Shown here: one piece after another, positions 1 through 8,147 of the stretch
How the letters are laid out: each line of letters starts with the position of its first letter
Numbering within the stretch: position 1 is the stretch's first letter
NCBI GenBank assembly: GCA_052400625.1
Contig: JBQTGH010000005.1
Strand: one strand, 5' to 3'
Source of the DNA: Thermophagus sp052400625
GTDB taxonomy: Bacteria > Bacteroidota > Bacteroidia > Bacteroidales > Marinilabiliaceae
DNA length: 64,000 bases
Notes under the pieces: generated by a model
Seen by the model: the letters and a program-made list of their open reading frames with translations, nothing else
The model's database searches: none
Told to the model about the DNA's origin: nothing
Translations under genes and position numbers: made by a program

Positions 1-2293
1 CCCGTGCTGCATCGATGATACCCTGTTTTTCAATCTTCAGGAAACTCTGCATCATAGCATCCACTTGTTTGGACAACTGAGAATTCTGTTGTATCAGGTT
101 TTCAACTTGTTTACGTAGCTGTCCTTTACTCTTAACCAGGGTGCCTAATTCATTAATAAGGTCAGACTGAACATATGAAAGATCTTCAGCTTTTTCACCG
201 GTAACGGCTTCAATCCGACGGACGCCGGCCGACACGGCACTTTCACCAACAATTCGGAAAAAGCCTATTTCCCCGGTGGCATCCACATGAGTGCCACCGC
301 ACAATTCTACCGAATCGCCGAAGCCTATGGTGCGCACCACATCCCCGTATTTTTCACCAAACAATGCCATAGCTCCCATTTCCCGAGCTTTATCTATTGG
401 CATTTCTCGGTGCTCTTCCCTGGTAATATTAGCTCGGATATCAACATTCACCAGCTTTTCAATTTCCCGGAGCTCTTCAGGAGTAACCTTTTGGAAGTGG
501 GAAAAATCGAACCTCAGATAATCGGGATGTACCAGCGAACCTCTCTGTTCGACATGAGTTCCCAGCACCTTTCTCAAGGCCTTATGCAACAAGTGCGTGG
601 CGGTGTGGTTACGTGCGGTGCTGCGCCGTTTATGAATATCCACAACTGCATGGAAGGTGTTTTCCAAATCAGCAGGTAACTGATTCGCAAGATGAATGAT
701 AAGATCATTCTCCTTCTTAGTATCAACGATGGCAATGTTCTCTTTCTCATTTTTGATGAATCCGGAATCACCCACTTGTCCTCCGCTTTCGGCATAAAAT
801 GGTGTGATATTAAATACCAGCTGATATTGCGTTTTGTTTTTGACCTTAATCTGACGATAGCGTGTGAGATAGACATCCGTTTCAAAATAATCGTACCCTA
901 CAAACTCTTCTTGATCGTCATCTCTGAGGATGATCCAGTCGCCCGTTTCAACGGAGGCCGCATTGCGAGCTCGCTCTTTTTGAGCATTCATCTCCTTTTC
1001 AAATTCCTGTCGATTGACCACCAGTCCTTTTTCTCCAAGAATCAGCTCGGTAAGATCAAGGGGAAAGCCGTAAGTATCATAAAGCTCAAAAGCCACCTTT
1101 CCGCTCACCACTTTGTAATTATTCGAAAGGGTGTTTTCAATAATTCGGTTCAGCAGGGTGATTCCTGTTTCCAATGTTTTCAGAAAAGACTCTTCCTCTT
1201 CATATATAACTTTATCAATCAACTGTTGGCATTTCTTCAGTTCGGGATATGCATTACCCATTGTATCTATTAACACAGGCAACAAACCACTCAGAAAAGG
1301 TCGATTCATATTCAGGAAGGTATACCCGTACCGTACTGCCCGACGAAGAATCCGACGAATGACATATCCCGCTTTGTTGTTAGAGGGAAGCTGACCATCG
1401 GCAATGGAAAAAGCAATGGTACGAATATGGTCGGCGATGACGCGCATGGCAATATCTGAATCATTACCAGCACCATATTGAATGCCGGTTAATGCAGCGA
1501 TTTGCCGGATGATGGGCTGAAATATATCGGTATCATAGTTGGAGGTCTTCCCCTGAAGAACACGGCACAAACGTTCAAAGCCCATACCGGTATCGATGTG
1601 CTTTTGGGGAAGTGAAACAAGCTCTCCATCAGCTTTTCGATTATATTGGATAAAGACCAGGTTCCAAATTTCAATCACTTCCGGATGATCTTTATTCACC
1701 AATGCATGGCCCGGTTTGCTCTTTCTTTGAAAGTCATCTCTGAGGTCGATATGAATTTCGGAGCAGGGACCGCACGGGCCTGTATCTCCCATTTCCCAGA
1801 AATTATCCTTTTTGTTGCCATTTAAAATATGATCAGCGGGCAAGTGTTTTTCCCAGGCCGAAGCCGCCTCTTCATCGCGGGATAGACCATCGGCCTTATC
1901 GCCTTCAAAAACGGTAGCGTAAAGTCTGCTTTTATCAATAGCCAATTCCTCTGTAAGAAATTTCCAGGCCAGGTCAATGGCTGTTTCCTTAAAGTAGTCA
2001 CCAAACGACCAATTGCCCAACATTTCAAACATGGTATGATGATAGGTATCATGTCCAACCTCTTCCAGATCATTATGTTTTCCCGACACCCTCAAACACT
2101 TTTGTGCATTGGCAACCCGGAGATGATCCGGCTTTCGGTTTCCAAGAAAAATATCCTTAAACTGATTCATCCCCGCATTGGTAAACATGAGAGTAGGATC
2201 ATTCTTTACAACCATTGGGGCTGAGGAAACAATAACATGCTGGTTGGCACTGAAAAAGTCAAAAAATCTTTGTCGAACCTCTTTAGCTATCAT
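1..2293 (-). CDS. alaS: Alanyl-tRNA synthetase, C-terminus beyond the window
   Basis: Charges tRNA-Ala with alanine in the cytoplasm. About 764 residues of an expected ~870 are visible; the gene runs off the left edge. The N-terminus reads MIAKEVRQRFFDFF and continues with the class II motif 1 region (LMFTNAGMNQFKDIFLGN). The editing-domain zinc signature CGGTHVDATGEIG reads from about 306 down to 268, followed by RRIEAVTG. The last visible part is a coiled-coil stretch (residues ~735-764). The DHHA1 end of the protein is outside the window. The ATG at 2293 is the only start that gives the complete family N-terminus. The reading frame is open throughout the visible part, and the intervening minus-strand and plus-strand short frames are shadows. 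A minus-strand TAnnTTTG-type box lies upstream at 2418-2425, next to a perfect palindrome. Confidence 0.97.
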   Translation of the reverse strand, partial: MIAKEVRQRFFDFFSANQHVIVSSAPMVVKNDPTLMFTNAGMNQFKDIFLGNRKPDHLRVANAQKCLRVSGKHNDLEEVGHDTYHHTMFEMLGNWSFGDYFKETAIDLAWKFLTEELAIDKSRLYATVFEGDKADGLSRDEEAASAWEKHLPADHILNGNKKDNFWEMGDTGPCGPCSEIHIDLRDDFQRKSKPGHALVNKDHPEVIEIWNLVFIQYNRKADGELVSLPQKHIDTGMGFERLCRVLQGKTSNYDTDIFQPIIRQIAALTGIQYGAGNDSDIAMRVIADHIRTIAFSIADGQLPSNNKAGYVIRRILRRAVRYGYTFLNMNRPFLSGLLPVLIDTMGNAYPELKKCQQLIDKVIYEEEESFLKTLETGITLLNRIIENTLSNNYKVVSGKVAFELYDTYGFPLDLTELILGEKGLVVNRQEFEKEMNAQKERARNAASVETGDWIILRDDDQEEFVGYDYFETDVYLTRYRQIKVKNKTQYQLVFNITPFYAESGGQVGDSGFIKNEKENIAIVDTKKENDLIIHLANQLPADLENTFHAVVDIHKRRSTARNHTATHLLHKALRKVLGTHVEQRGSLVHPDYLRFDFSHFQKVTPEELREIEKLVNVDIRANITREEHREMPIDKAREMGAMALFGEKYGDVVRTIGFGDSVELCGGTHVDATGEIGFFRIVGESAVSAGVRRIEAVTGEKAEDLSYVQSDLINELGTLVKSKGQLRKQVENLIQQNSQLSKQVDAMMQSFLKIEKQGIIDAAR

Positions 2294-2417
2294 ATATGTA
2301 TTTCTCTAATTGATAATTCCAACAATAGTCACTTTCTTCAAAAAAGTTAAACCTTTTTAAGCTTCTCTTCGTACAACGAACCTGATCAAGGGTATCGCTC
2401 TCAAACATACCACAATA

Positions 2418-2425
2418 CAAAGATA
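2418..2425 (-). promoter_or_regulatory. Possible -7 promoter box for alaS
   Basis: On the minus strand the bases read TATCTTTG, an exact TAnnTTTG match to the Bacteroidota -7 element. Transcription from here would give a leader of about 115 nt. No TTG is seen at the usual -33 distance; that place is occupied by the 18-bp palindrome at 2442-2459. Confidence 0.4.
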
Positions 2426-2441
2426 CCCCTAACCATTGTCC

Positions 2442-2459
2442 TTAATAAGGCCTTATTAA
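2442..2459. promoter_or_regulatory. 18-bp perfect palindrome, possible operator
   Basis: TTAATAAGGCCTTATTAA is a perfect inverted repeat without a loop, so it suits binding by a dimeric protein better than an RNA hairpin. It lies in the 290-bp gap between the divergent alaS and M23 peptidase genes, directly upstream of the proposed alaS -7 box. The regulator is unknown. Confidence 0.4.
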
Positions 2460-2556
2460 AAGGCAAACAAAAACAGTAATAATACAGTTAGTTGTTTTCT
2501 CCGGGCACAAAAATAGGTTAAACATCTAACAAATAGGTATTGAAAACATTTTTTTC

Positions 2557-2564
2557 TATTTTTG
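2557..2564 (+). promoter_or_regulatory. Possible -7 promoter box for the M23 peptidase gene
   Basis: TATTTTTG matches TAnnTTTG and ends 19 bases before the start codon at 2584. A TTG at 2540-2542 is only 14 bases upstream, closer than the usual 17-23, so the match is partial. Confidence 0.4.
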
Positions 2565-2583
2565 GACAGCAAAACATTACCTT

Positions 2584-3555
2584 ATGTCAAAAGTAAAGTA
2601 CCGCTACAATACAGAAACGTTAACTTATGAACCAATAGAACAAGGAATCCGATACAAATTAAAGCGATTCCTTCAATTTTTCTTCTCATCTGCTATTTTA
2701 GGTTTCTTTTACTTTTTAGCGTTCTCGTATATTTTTGACAGTCCTAAGGAAAAACGGCTTGCCAGAGAAAATTCTCGTCTTCTATCTCAATACGAGATAA
2801 TGGACAAGAAACTTCAGCAAATCCAGGTTGCTCTTAACGACATCCAACATCGGGATGAAAACATTTATCGAGTCATCTATCAGGCCGATTCTATCCCTAA
2901 TTCCATTCGCCGTGCAGGTTTTGGAGGAATGAACCGATATAAGCATCTGGAAAACTTGGACAATGCCAAGCTCGTCATCAACACAGCCAAGAAGCTGGAT
3001 ATCATCATGAAACAGCTCTACGTTCAGAGCAAGTCGTTTGATGAGATTATCGATCTTACTCTTCGTAAAGAAGAAATGTTACGTTGTACGCCTGCCATTC
3101 AACCGGTTTCCAATAAAGACCTGAGAAGAACCGCCTCCGGATATGGATGGAGAATAGACCCAATTTATAAAGTAAAAAAATTCCACGATGGCATGGACTT
3201 TTCGGCACCCATAGGCACAGAGGTCTATGTCACAGGCGATGGTGTCGTTAAAAGAGTCATTAAATCTTTTGGCGGATATGGAAACCATATTGAAGTCGAT
3301 CATGGCTTTGGATATACCACATTATACGCACACATGAGTGCGTTCAATGTCAAAGTCGGCCAAAAAGTTAAACGAGGTGATGTCATTGGCTATGTAGGCA
3401 ATACAGGGAAATCAACCGGACCTCACCTTCATTATGAAGTGAGGGTTAAAGGACGGCCCGTAAACCCGGCTCATTACTACTTCCAGGATCTCACACCTGA
3501 CCAGTTTGAAAAGATGATTCAAATTGCCAGTAATAGTCATCAAACATTTGATTAG
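2584..3555 (+). CDS. M23 family metallopeptidase (LytM-type murein endopeptidase)
   Basis: Predicted peptidoglycan peptidase of the cell envelope, 323 residues. After a cytoplasmic stub there is one membrane segment at about residues 30-50 (FFFSSAILGFFYFLAFSYIF), a coiled-coil region at about 55-90, and a C-terminal LytM/M23 domain from about 185 to 300. The zinc ligands are visible: H201 and D205 (HDGMD) and H281-L-H283. The family also includes inactive EnvC/NlpD-like activators, but the complete HxxxD plus HxH set argues for an active enzyme. The organisation (membrane anchor, coiled coil, M23) is common in Bacteroidota. It is divergent from alaS and followed by a hairpin terminator at 3614-3647. 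Confidence 0.93.
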   Translation: MSKVKYRYNTETLTYEPIEQGIRYKLKRFLQFFFSSAILGFFYFLAFSYIFDSPKEKRLARENSRLLSQYEIMDKKLQQIQVALNDIQHRDENIYRVIYQADSIPNSIRRAGFGGMNRYKHLENLDNAKLVINTAKKLDIIMKQLYVQSKSFDEIIDLTLRKEEMLRCTPAIQPVSNKDLRRTASGYGWRIDPIYKVKKFHDGMDFSAPIGTEVYVTGDGVVKRVIKSFGGYGNHIEVDHGFGYTTLYAHMSAFNVKVGQKVKRGDVIGYVGNTGKSTGPHLHYEVRVKGRPVNPAHYYFQDLTPDQFEKMIQIASNSHQTFD

Positions 3556-3613
3556 CCACCTAACGATCGGCTAAACAAATATTTGTACTCTACAAAAAAA
3601 AGAATTATTATTG

Positions 3614-3652
3614 CAATTGCTGCCTGATATTCATCGGGCGGCAATTGTTGTT
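3614..3652 (+). terminator. Rho-independent terminator after the M23 peptidase gene
   Basis: A stem of CAATTGCTGCCT (3614-3625) with GGGCGGCAATTG (3636-3647), including wobble pairs, is followed by a T-rich tract TTGTTTT. It separates the peptidase from the merR gene at 3680. Confidence 0.6.
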
Positions 3653-3679
3653 TTCCGATAGCACCTAAATTCATAGAGA

Positions 3680-4015
3680 ATGCCTTACAAAGAGCCAAAA
3701 ATTGAAAAACTCTATTATTCTATTGGGGAAGTAGCCAAAATCTTCAACGTCAACACTTCCCTGATTCGGTTCTGGGAAAAGGAATTTGACATCATCAAAC
3801 CCCACAAAAACAAAAAAGGGAACCGGTTATTTACTCAAAAAGACATTGACAACCTTCATCTGATCTACCATTTGGTTAAGGAAAGAGGAATGACCCTAAA
3901 AGGGGCACAAAAAAAACTCAAAGAGAACAAAGAAGGAACAGAAAACAACTTTGAGGTCGTAAAAAGACTTCAAGAAATTAGAAAAACACTTTTAGAAATT
4001 AAAGAGAATATATAG
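3680..4015 (+). CDS. MerR family transcriptional regulator
   Basis: A 111-residue protein with an N-terminal MerR winged helix-turn-helix: YYSIGEVAKIFNVNTSLIRFWEKEFD at residues 11-36, then the wing NRLFTQKDIDNLHLIYHLVKERG. The C-terminal part (about 75-111) is a short helix rich in Lys and Glu that would form the dimerisation coil. It has no cysteines and no effector domain, unlike metal-sensing MerR proteins, so the signal it reads is unknown. The stop is 13 bases before the NIF3-family start, and the following gene starts 4 bases after that one, so the three genes probably form one transcript. This small MerR type is widespread next to M23 peptidases in Bacteroidota. Confidence 0.9.
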   Translation: MPYKEPKIEKLYYSIGEVAKIFNVNTSLIRFWEKEFDIIKPHKNKKGNRLFTQKDIDNLHLIYHLVKERGMTLKGAQKKLKENKEGTENNFEVVKRLQEIRKTLLEIKENI

Positions 4016-4028
4016 TTTACCTGCATCT

Positions 4029-5126
4029 ATGGTATTGCTAAAACATATCATTTCAGAAATTGAACAATTTGCCCCTCCCGCTTTCCAGGAGGATTATGAC
4101 AACACCGGGCTGCAAACCGGCGACCCGAACATGGAAATTAGGGGCATTCTGATCACACTGGATGTCACGGAAGAAGTTTTGGAAGATGCAATTTCGAAAG
4201 GGGAAAACCTGATTGTTTCACATCATCCGGTAACGCTTAGTGGCATCAAAAAATTGACCGGCAGTACCGCTGCCGAACGGATATTGGCAAAAGCCATTCA
4301 ACAGAACATTGCCATATATTCGGCACACACCAGTATCGACAGTGTTGACAACGGCGTCAGTGGCATACTGTCTCAACGACTGGGACTCTCTAACCTGCGG
4401 GTATTAGCCCCTCGTACGGGTTTACTACTTAAACTGGTGACCTTTGTCCCAACCCAATATGCCGAAAAAGTACGTTCTGCCCTCTTTGACGCCGGCGCCG
4501 GCATGATCGGCAATTACGACTGTTGCAGCTATAACCTGGAGGGGGTCGGCACTTTCCGGGCCGGCGAAGGGACAAATCCTTATGTGGGAGAAAAAGGATC
4601 CATTCATTTCGAAAAGGAAGTCCGCATCGAAACAATCATTCCAAAACATTTGAAGAACAGAATTTTGAAGGTTTTGCTCGAAACCCACCCATACGAGGAA
4701 GTCGCTTACGATCTTTACCCCTTGGCAAACGTATGGCCAAAGGTGGGATTTGGTGCCATTGGCGACTTACAGACTCCCCTTTCGGAAGAAGAGGCCTTGC
4801 AACAAATCAAGAAAGTCACCGGAGCACAATGCATACGACATACCGAACTGATAGGCAATCCCGTAAAAAAAATTGCCGTATGCGGAGGATCGGGCAGTTT
4901 CCTCTTAAAAACGGCGATCCAAAATGGAGCCGATATTTTTGTGAGTTCAGACTTTAAGTATCACCAGTTTCAGGAAGCAGACAACAAAATTGTTATCGCC
5001 GATATAGGTCATTACGAAAGCGAACAATTGACTAAAGAAGTTTTTTTTGAATTACTTACAAAAAAATTCCCTAATTTTGCAGTCCGTTTGACAAACGTTA
5101 CAACCAATCCCGTAAAATATTATTAG
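4029..5126 (+). CDS. NIF3-like dinuclear metal centre protein
   Basis: Belongs to the NIF3/YbgI/YqfO family (often annotated GTP cyclohydrolase 1 type 2 or YqfO/DUF34), 365 residues, cytoplasmic, with an unproven activity. The metal ligands of the family are visible: H65-H66 (IVSHHP), H100 and D104 (AHTSIDSVDN), and H328 with E332 (GHYESE). The length of about 365 rather than 250 comes from an inserted CutA/PII-like domain between about residues 130 and 240, as in Bacillus YqfO. The internal start choice is simple: the ATG at 4029 precedes the family N-terminus directly. It lies between merR and the zinc-ribbon protein, an arrangement that recurs in Bacteroidota. Confidence 0.93.
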   Translation: MVLLKHIISEIEQFAPPAFQEDYDNTGLQTGDPNMEIRGILITLDVTEEVLEDAISKGENLIVSHHPVTLSGIKKLTGSTAAERILAKAIQQNIAIYSAHTSIDSVDNGVSGILSQRLGLSNLRVLAPRTGLLLKLVTFVPTQYAEKVRSALFDAGAGMIGNYDCCSYNLEGVGTFRAGEGTNPYVGEKGSIHFEKEVRIETIIPKHLKNRILKVLLETHPYEEVAYDLYPLANVWPKVGFGAIGDLQTPLSEEEALQQIKKVTGAQCIRHTELIGNPVKKIAVCGGSGSFLLKTAIQNGADIFVSSDFKYHQFQEADNKIVIADIGHYESEQLTKEVFFELLTKKFPNFAVRLTNVTTNPVKYY

Positions 5127-5130
5127 CAGC

Positions 5131-5883
5131 ATGGCAAAAACTGAGACAAAGAAAAATAGCAGCGAGAAAAGCGTAGAGGAAAAATTGCGCGCCCTGTTTA
5201 ACCTTCAGAAGGTAATGAGCGAGATTGACAAAATTCAAACTCTTCGCGGCGAATTACCTTTGGAAGTTCAGGATCTGGAAGATGAAGTGGAAGGACTCGA
5301 AACCCGCCTCAAGAATCTGAATGCAGAGATTAAAAATCTGAACAACGCCATACAGGAAAAGAAAAACGGCATTAAAGAGGCCGACTTACTGATCAAAAAA
5401 TATGAATCGCAACAATCAGGTGTTCGTAACAACAGAGAGTTTGAATCCCTTAATAAGGAAATAGAATATCAAAATCTGGAAAAGGAACTCTGCAAAAAAC
5501 GGATCCGTGAGTTTGAGACCGAAATGAAGGCCAAACAAGAAACATTAACCAAATCGGAATCGCTCATAGAAGAGCGTAAAATGGATCTGGAAAACAAAAG
5601 AAAAGAATTGGACAATATTGTCAGCGACACAAAAGATGACGAAGATAAATTAAAGAAAAAGGCAAAAGACATTGAGAAAGGGATTGACGAGCGTTTGCTT
5701 ACAGCATTCAAACGAATTCGTAAAAATGCCCGCAATGGTCTGGCCGTGGTAACTATTGAAAGAGATGCTTGCGGCGGATGTTTCAATAAGATTCCTCCCC
5801 AACGCCATCTGGACATTCAATCACGGAAAAAAATCATCGTTTGCGAATATTGTGGACGAATTCTTGTGGATAGCGAACTATAA
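5131..5883 (+). CDS. Coiled-coil protein with C4 zinc ribbon (CT398/DUF164-like)
   Basis: A 250-residue protein that is almost entirely charged coiled coil (about residues 12-195), ending in a zinc ribbon. The four ligands are C214 and C217 (ACGGC) and C238 and C241 (CEYCG). This is the layout of the C4-type zinc ribbon family PF02591, known from structures such as CT398 and HP0958/FlgZ, where it binds protein partners and RNA. There are no flagellar genes here, so the Helicobacter function cannot be transferred. It starts 4 bases after the NIF3 stop, which implies translational coupling, and it ends before a pair of terminator hairpins. Confidence 0.9.
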   Translation: MAKTETKKNSSEKSVEEKLRALFNLQKVMSEIDKIQTLRGELPLEVQDLEDEVEGLETRLKNLNAEIKNLNNAIQEKKNGIKEADLLIKKYESQQSGVRNNREFESLNKEIEYQNLEKELCKKRIREFETEMKAKQETLTKSESLIEERKMDLENKRKELDNIVSDTKDDEDKLKKKAKDIEKGIDERLLTAFKRIRKNARNGLAVVTIERDACGGCFNKIPPQRHLDIQSRKKIIVCEYCGRILVDSEL

Positions 5884-5916
5884 ATGCGATTTTTGAGCTG
5901 AATATTGAGTAGTAGT

Positions 5917-5981
5917 AACGGGGGTAACCCGTTTTCTTAAGATATTTTTGAACTAAACGGGTTGTTAAAACCCGTTTTTTT
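5917..5981 (+). terminator. Tandem hairpin terminator
   Basis: Two hairpins with the same core stem lie in a row: AACGGG/CCCGTT at 5917-5933 and AAACGGGTT/AACCCGTTT at 5955-5977, the second followed by T7. It ends the merR-NIF3-zinc-ribbon transcript. The bases GGGGTAACC (5921-5929) can also pair with GGTTACCCC (5991-5999), giving an alternative long stem. Confidence 0.75.
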
Positions 5982-6049
5982 ATGTCCGATGGTTACCCCT
6001 CTTTCCACCTTTAAATTACAATAAACAGATATTTTTAACCGATCGATTG

Positions 6050-6856
6050 TCACCAACTGCCGCCGGCACCGCCACCGCCAAAGCTACCGCCACCAAAACC
6101 ACCAAAACCACCGCCCGAGCCACCACCGAATGGACCTGATCCGGAAGAAAAACTACCCCAGCTGCCTGAATGATTTCGACTCCCCGACCCGAGCATTGTC
6201 AGTAACACCCAAAAGGGAAGATCATGACCAAGTGAACTGTGGCGTGCTCGCTGACGGCCCAAGGAGGTTAAAAGAATAAGGAAAAAGATAATAATAATCC
6301 CCATACCACCTAAAACACTCCCGGAGCCAGCAGTTTTTTTCATATATCCTTCGGCGGTATACTCACCTCTGGTAAGTTCCATCAATACGGAAACGCCGGC
6401 AATGATTCCTCCTGTATAGTCATTCTGCTTAAAACGCGGAATCATTTCCCTGTCCACTATTCGATTGGCAACGGCATCGGGTACGACACCTTCCAAGCCA
6501 TATCCGGTGGCAATAAATGCCTGACCACGTTTATCAGCAGTTTTAGGTTGTACCAGTATGAGCACGCCGTTGTCTTTCCCTTTTTGCCCAATTCCCCATT
6601 TTTCTGCCAGTTCAAAAGCGTATCCTGACACATCATAATCGCCCAAATCAGAAATGGTCACCACCGCAATCTGCGTACTCGTCTGACGAGCAAAGGCCAC
6701 CAATTCCTTTTCTAATGCAACTACTGCCGCGCTTTCGATAACCCCCGCAAAATCATTGACCAGTTTTGGAGGCTGTGGGGGCTCCGGGAAATCCTGTCCT
6801 GAGGTTGAAGAAACCATCAAAAGCAAAACCATTAAAGATGTAAATAATCGTATCAT
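6050..6856 (-). CDS. TPM domain protein with signal peptide and Gly-rich tail
   Basis: Envelope protein of 268 residues in the YgcG/TPM (PF04536) family. It has a signal peptide (about residues 1-20), a TPM domain at about 30-165 beginning NDFAGVIESAAVVALE and containing WGIGQKGKDNGVLILV, one membrane segment at about 180-198, and a 50-residue tail that is nearly all Gly, Ser and Phe and ends GGAGGSW. Such proteins sit in the membrane with the TPM domain outside; members have been linked to envelope repair and weak phosphatase activity, but the precise role is unproven. It is the last gene of a lemA-TPM-TPM cluster. Confidence 0.9.
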   Translation of the reverse strand: MIRLFTSLMVLLLMVSSTSGQDFPEPPQPPKLVNDFAGVIESAAVVALEKELVAFARQTSTQIAVVTISDLGDYDVSGYAFELAEKWGIGQKGKDNGVLILVQPKTADKRGQAFIATGYGLEGVVPDAVANRIVDREMIPRFKQNDYTGGIIAGVSVLMELTRGEYTAEGYMKKTAGSGSVLGGMGIIIIFFLILLTSLGRQRARHSSLGHDLPFWVLLTMLGSGSRNHSGSWGSFSSGSGPFGGGSGGGFGGFGGGSFGGGGAGGSW

Positions 6857-6927
6857 GAATCAATCAGATAATTAAACAGTGAATAATCATTGAGCACCGG
6901 AAACTCTTTTATACCAAAAGCCAGGAA

Positions 6928-7362
6928 TCATTTCCCGAAAGATATCTCATCCGACAGCTCATTCACATCATCCTCTTTCCAGGCGAAATAGGTTTTCAGT
7001 TGCTCTCCGGCCATTCCTATCCCCTCCTCCAGTCCTCGAGCCAACTCTCCATTCTTAAAATGGGAAACCATGAGTTCTTTCGTCTTGTCCCAAAAATCTT
7101 CAGGCACTTTGGCATTAATTCCCGCATCACCCAATATGGCAAATTTCCGGTCTTTTACGGCCAAATAAAAAAGGACACCATTGCGCAACTTGGTCTTGTG
7201 CATCTTCAGTTTTTCAAAGATAAAAGCAGCTCGATCAAGTACATCTTCGGGGCAGTCCCTTTCAATGTGCACACGGATCTCGCCGGAAGTATTCAATTCT
7301 GCCTCTTTAATGGCATTGATAATCTTTTGCTTCTGTTCTTCCGTGAATATATTAACAGCCAT
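6928..7362 (-). CDS. TPM domain protein, no signal peptide
   Basis: A 144-residue TPM-family protein (TPM_phosphatase, PF04536) without a signal peptide or membrane helix. Visible family features are SGEIRVHIE (about 27-35), a middle segment LRNGVLFYLAVKDRKFAILGDAGI (about 60-83) and the C-terminal ELARGLEEGI. It starts 11 bases after the lemA stop and precedes the second TPM gene, so the three genes are likely co-transcribed. This lemA plus two TPM genes arrangement is frequent in Bacteroidota. Confidence 0.9.
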   Translation of the reverse strand: MAVNIFTEEQKQKIINAIKEAELNTSGEIRVHIERDCPEDVLDRAAFIFEKLKMHKTKLRNGVLFYLAVKDRKFAILGDAGINAKVPEDFWDKTKELMVSHFKNGELARGLEEGIGMAGEQLKTYFAWKEDDVNELSDEISFGK

Positions 7363-7373
7363 AGAATTGTGTT

Positions 7374-7952
7374 TTAAAACTGAACTTCTGGCGCCTTACT
7401 GGCTCCCTCATCCGACTCAAAATAAGGTCGTGGCTCAAAGCTAAACATCCCCGCAATTATATTTTTCGGAAATTTCCGGATATAGGTATTATAGGCTCTG
7501 GTAGCCTCGTTAAATTTTCTTCGTTCCACGGCGATCCGGTTTTCAGTCCCTTCCAGCTGTGCCTGCAAATCCAAAAAATTCTGATTGGCTTTTAAATCCG
7601 GATATCTTTCCATAACCACCATCAATCGGGAAAGAGCAGATGACAAACCGTCCTGTGCTTTTTGAAAATTCTGCAAAGTCTGCTCATTAAGTTGATCGGC
7701 CGATAGATTAATACTGGTCGCTTTGGAACGGGCTTCTATTACGGCCTGAAGTGTCTCTTGTTCATGACTGGCATACCCTTTCACGGTATTAACCAGATTG
7801 GGAATAAGATCAGCTCTCCGCTGATAAACATTTTCCACCTGCGACCACTGGGCATCAATACCCTCTTCCAGTTCGACCATACGGTTGTAACCACAACCGG
7901 AAAGTAATGGCAGAGTAATAACCGCCAAAAAAATCCATTTCAAATTGCGCAT
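7374..7952 (-). CDS. lemA: LemA family lipoprotein
   Basis: LemA family membrane protein of 192 residues. I chose the ATG at 7952 because it gives a standard lipoprotein signal peptide, MRNLKWIFLAVITLPLLSGC, with the lipobox LSGC. The upstream in-frame start at 8000 would put 16 polar residues before it. The family core is visible: WSQVENVYQRRADLIPNLVNTVKGY near residues 35-60, then long helices ending in the IRKFPKNIIAGMFSF segment. LemA function is not defined; it is often coupled to TPM proteins, as it is here (the next gene follows after 11 bases). Confidence 0.92.
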   Translation of the reverse strand: MRNLKWIFLAVITLPLLSGCGYNRMVELEEGIDAQWSQVENVYQRRADLIPNLVNTVKGYASHEQETLQAVIEARSKATSINLSADQLNEQTLQNFQKAQDGLSSALSRLMVVMERYPDLKANQNFLDLQAQLEGTENRIAVERRKFNEATRAYNTYIRKFPKNIIAGMFSFEPRPYFESDEGASKAPEVQF

Positions 7953-8147
7953 AATTCTCAAATCAATAAATTTAAATGATAATTTACATTCACTTTTCAA
8001 CCCATCCTACCACCACTTTACATGATGGCCAGATGAATTCACTCTTTCTACAACCTTGTCTTCTAATAAGACAATGATTGTTCCTAATTTATGGACAATT
8101 CCCTTAATATCAAAAAAAACGCCAATTAAGGCATAAATGCCAACCTG

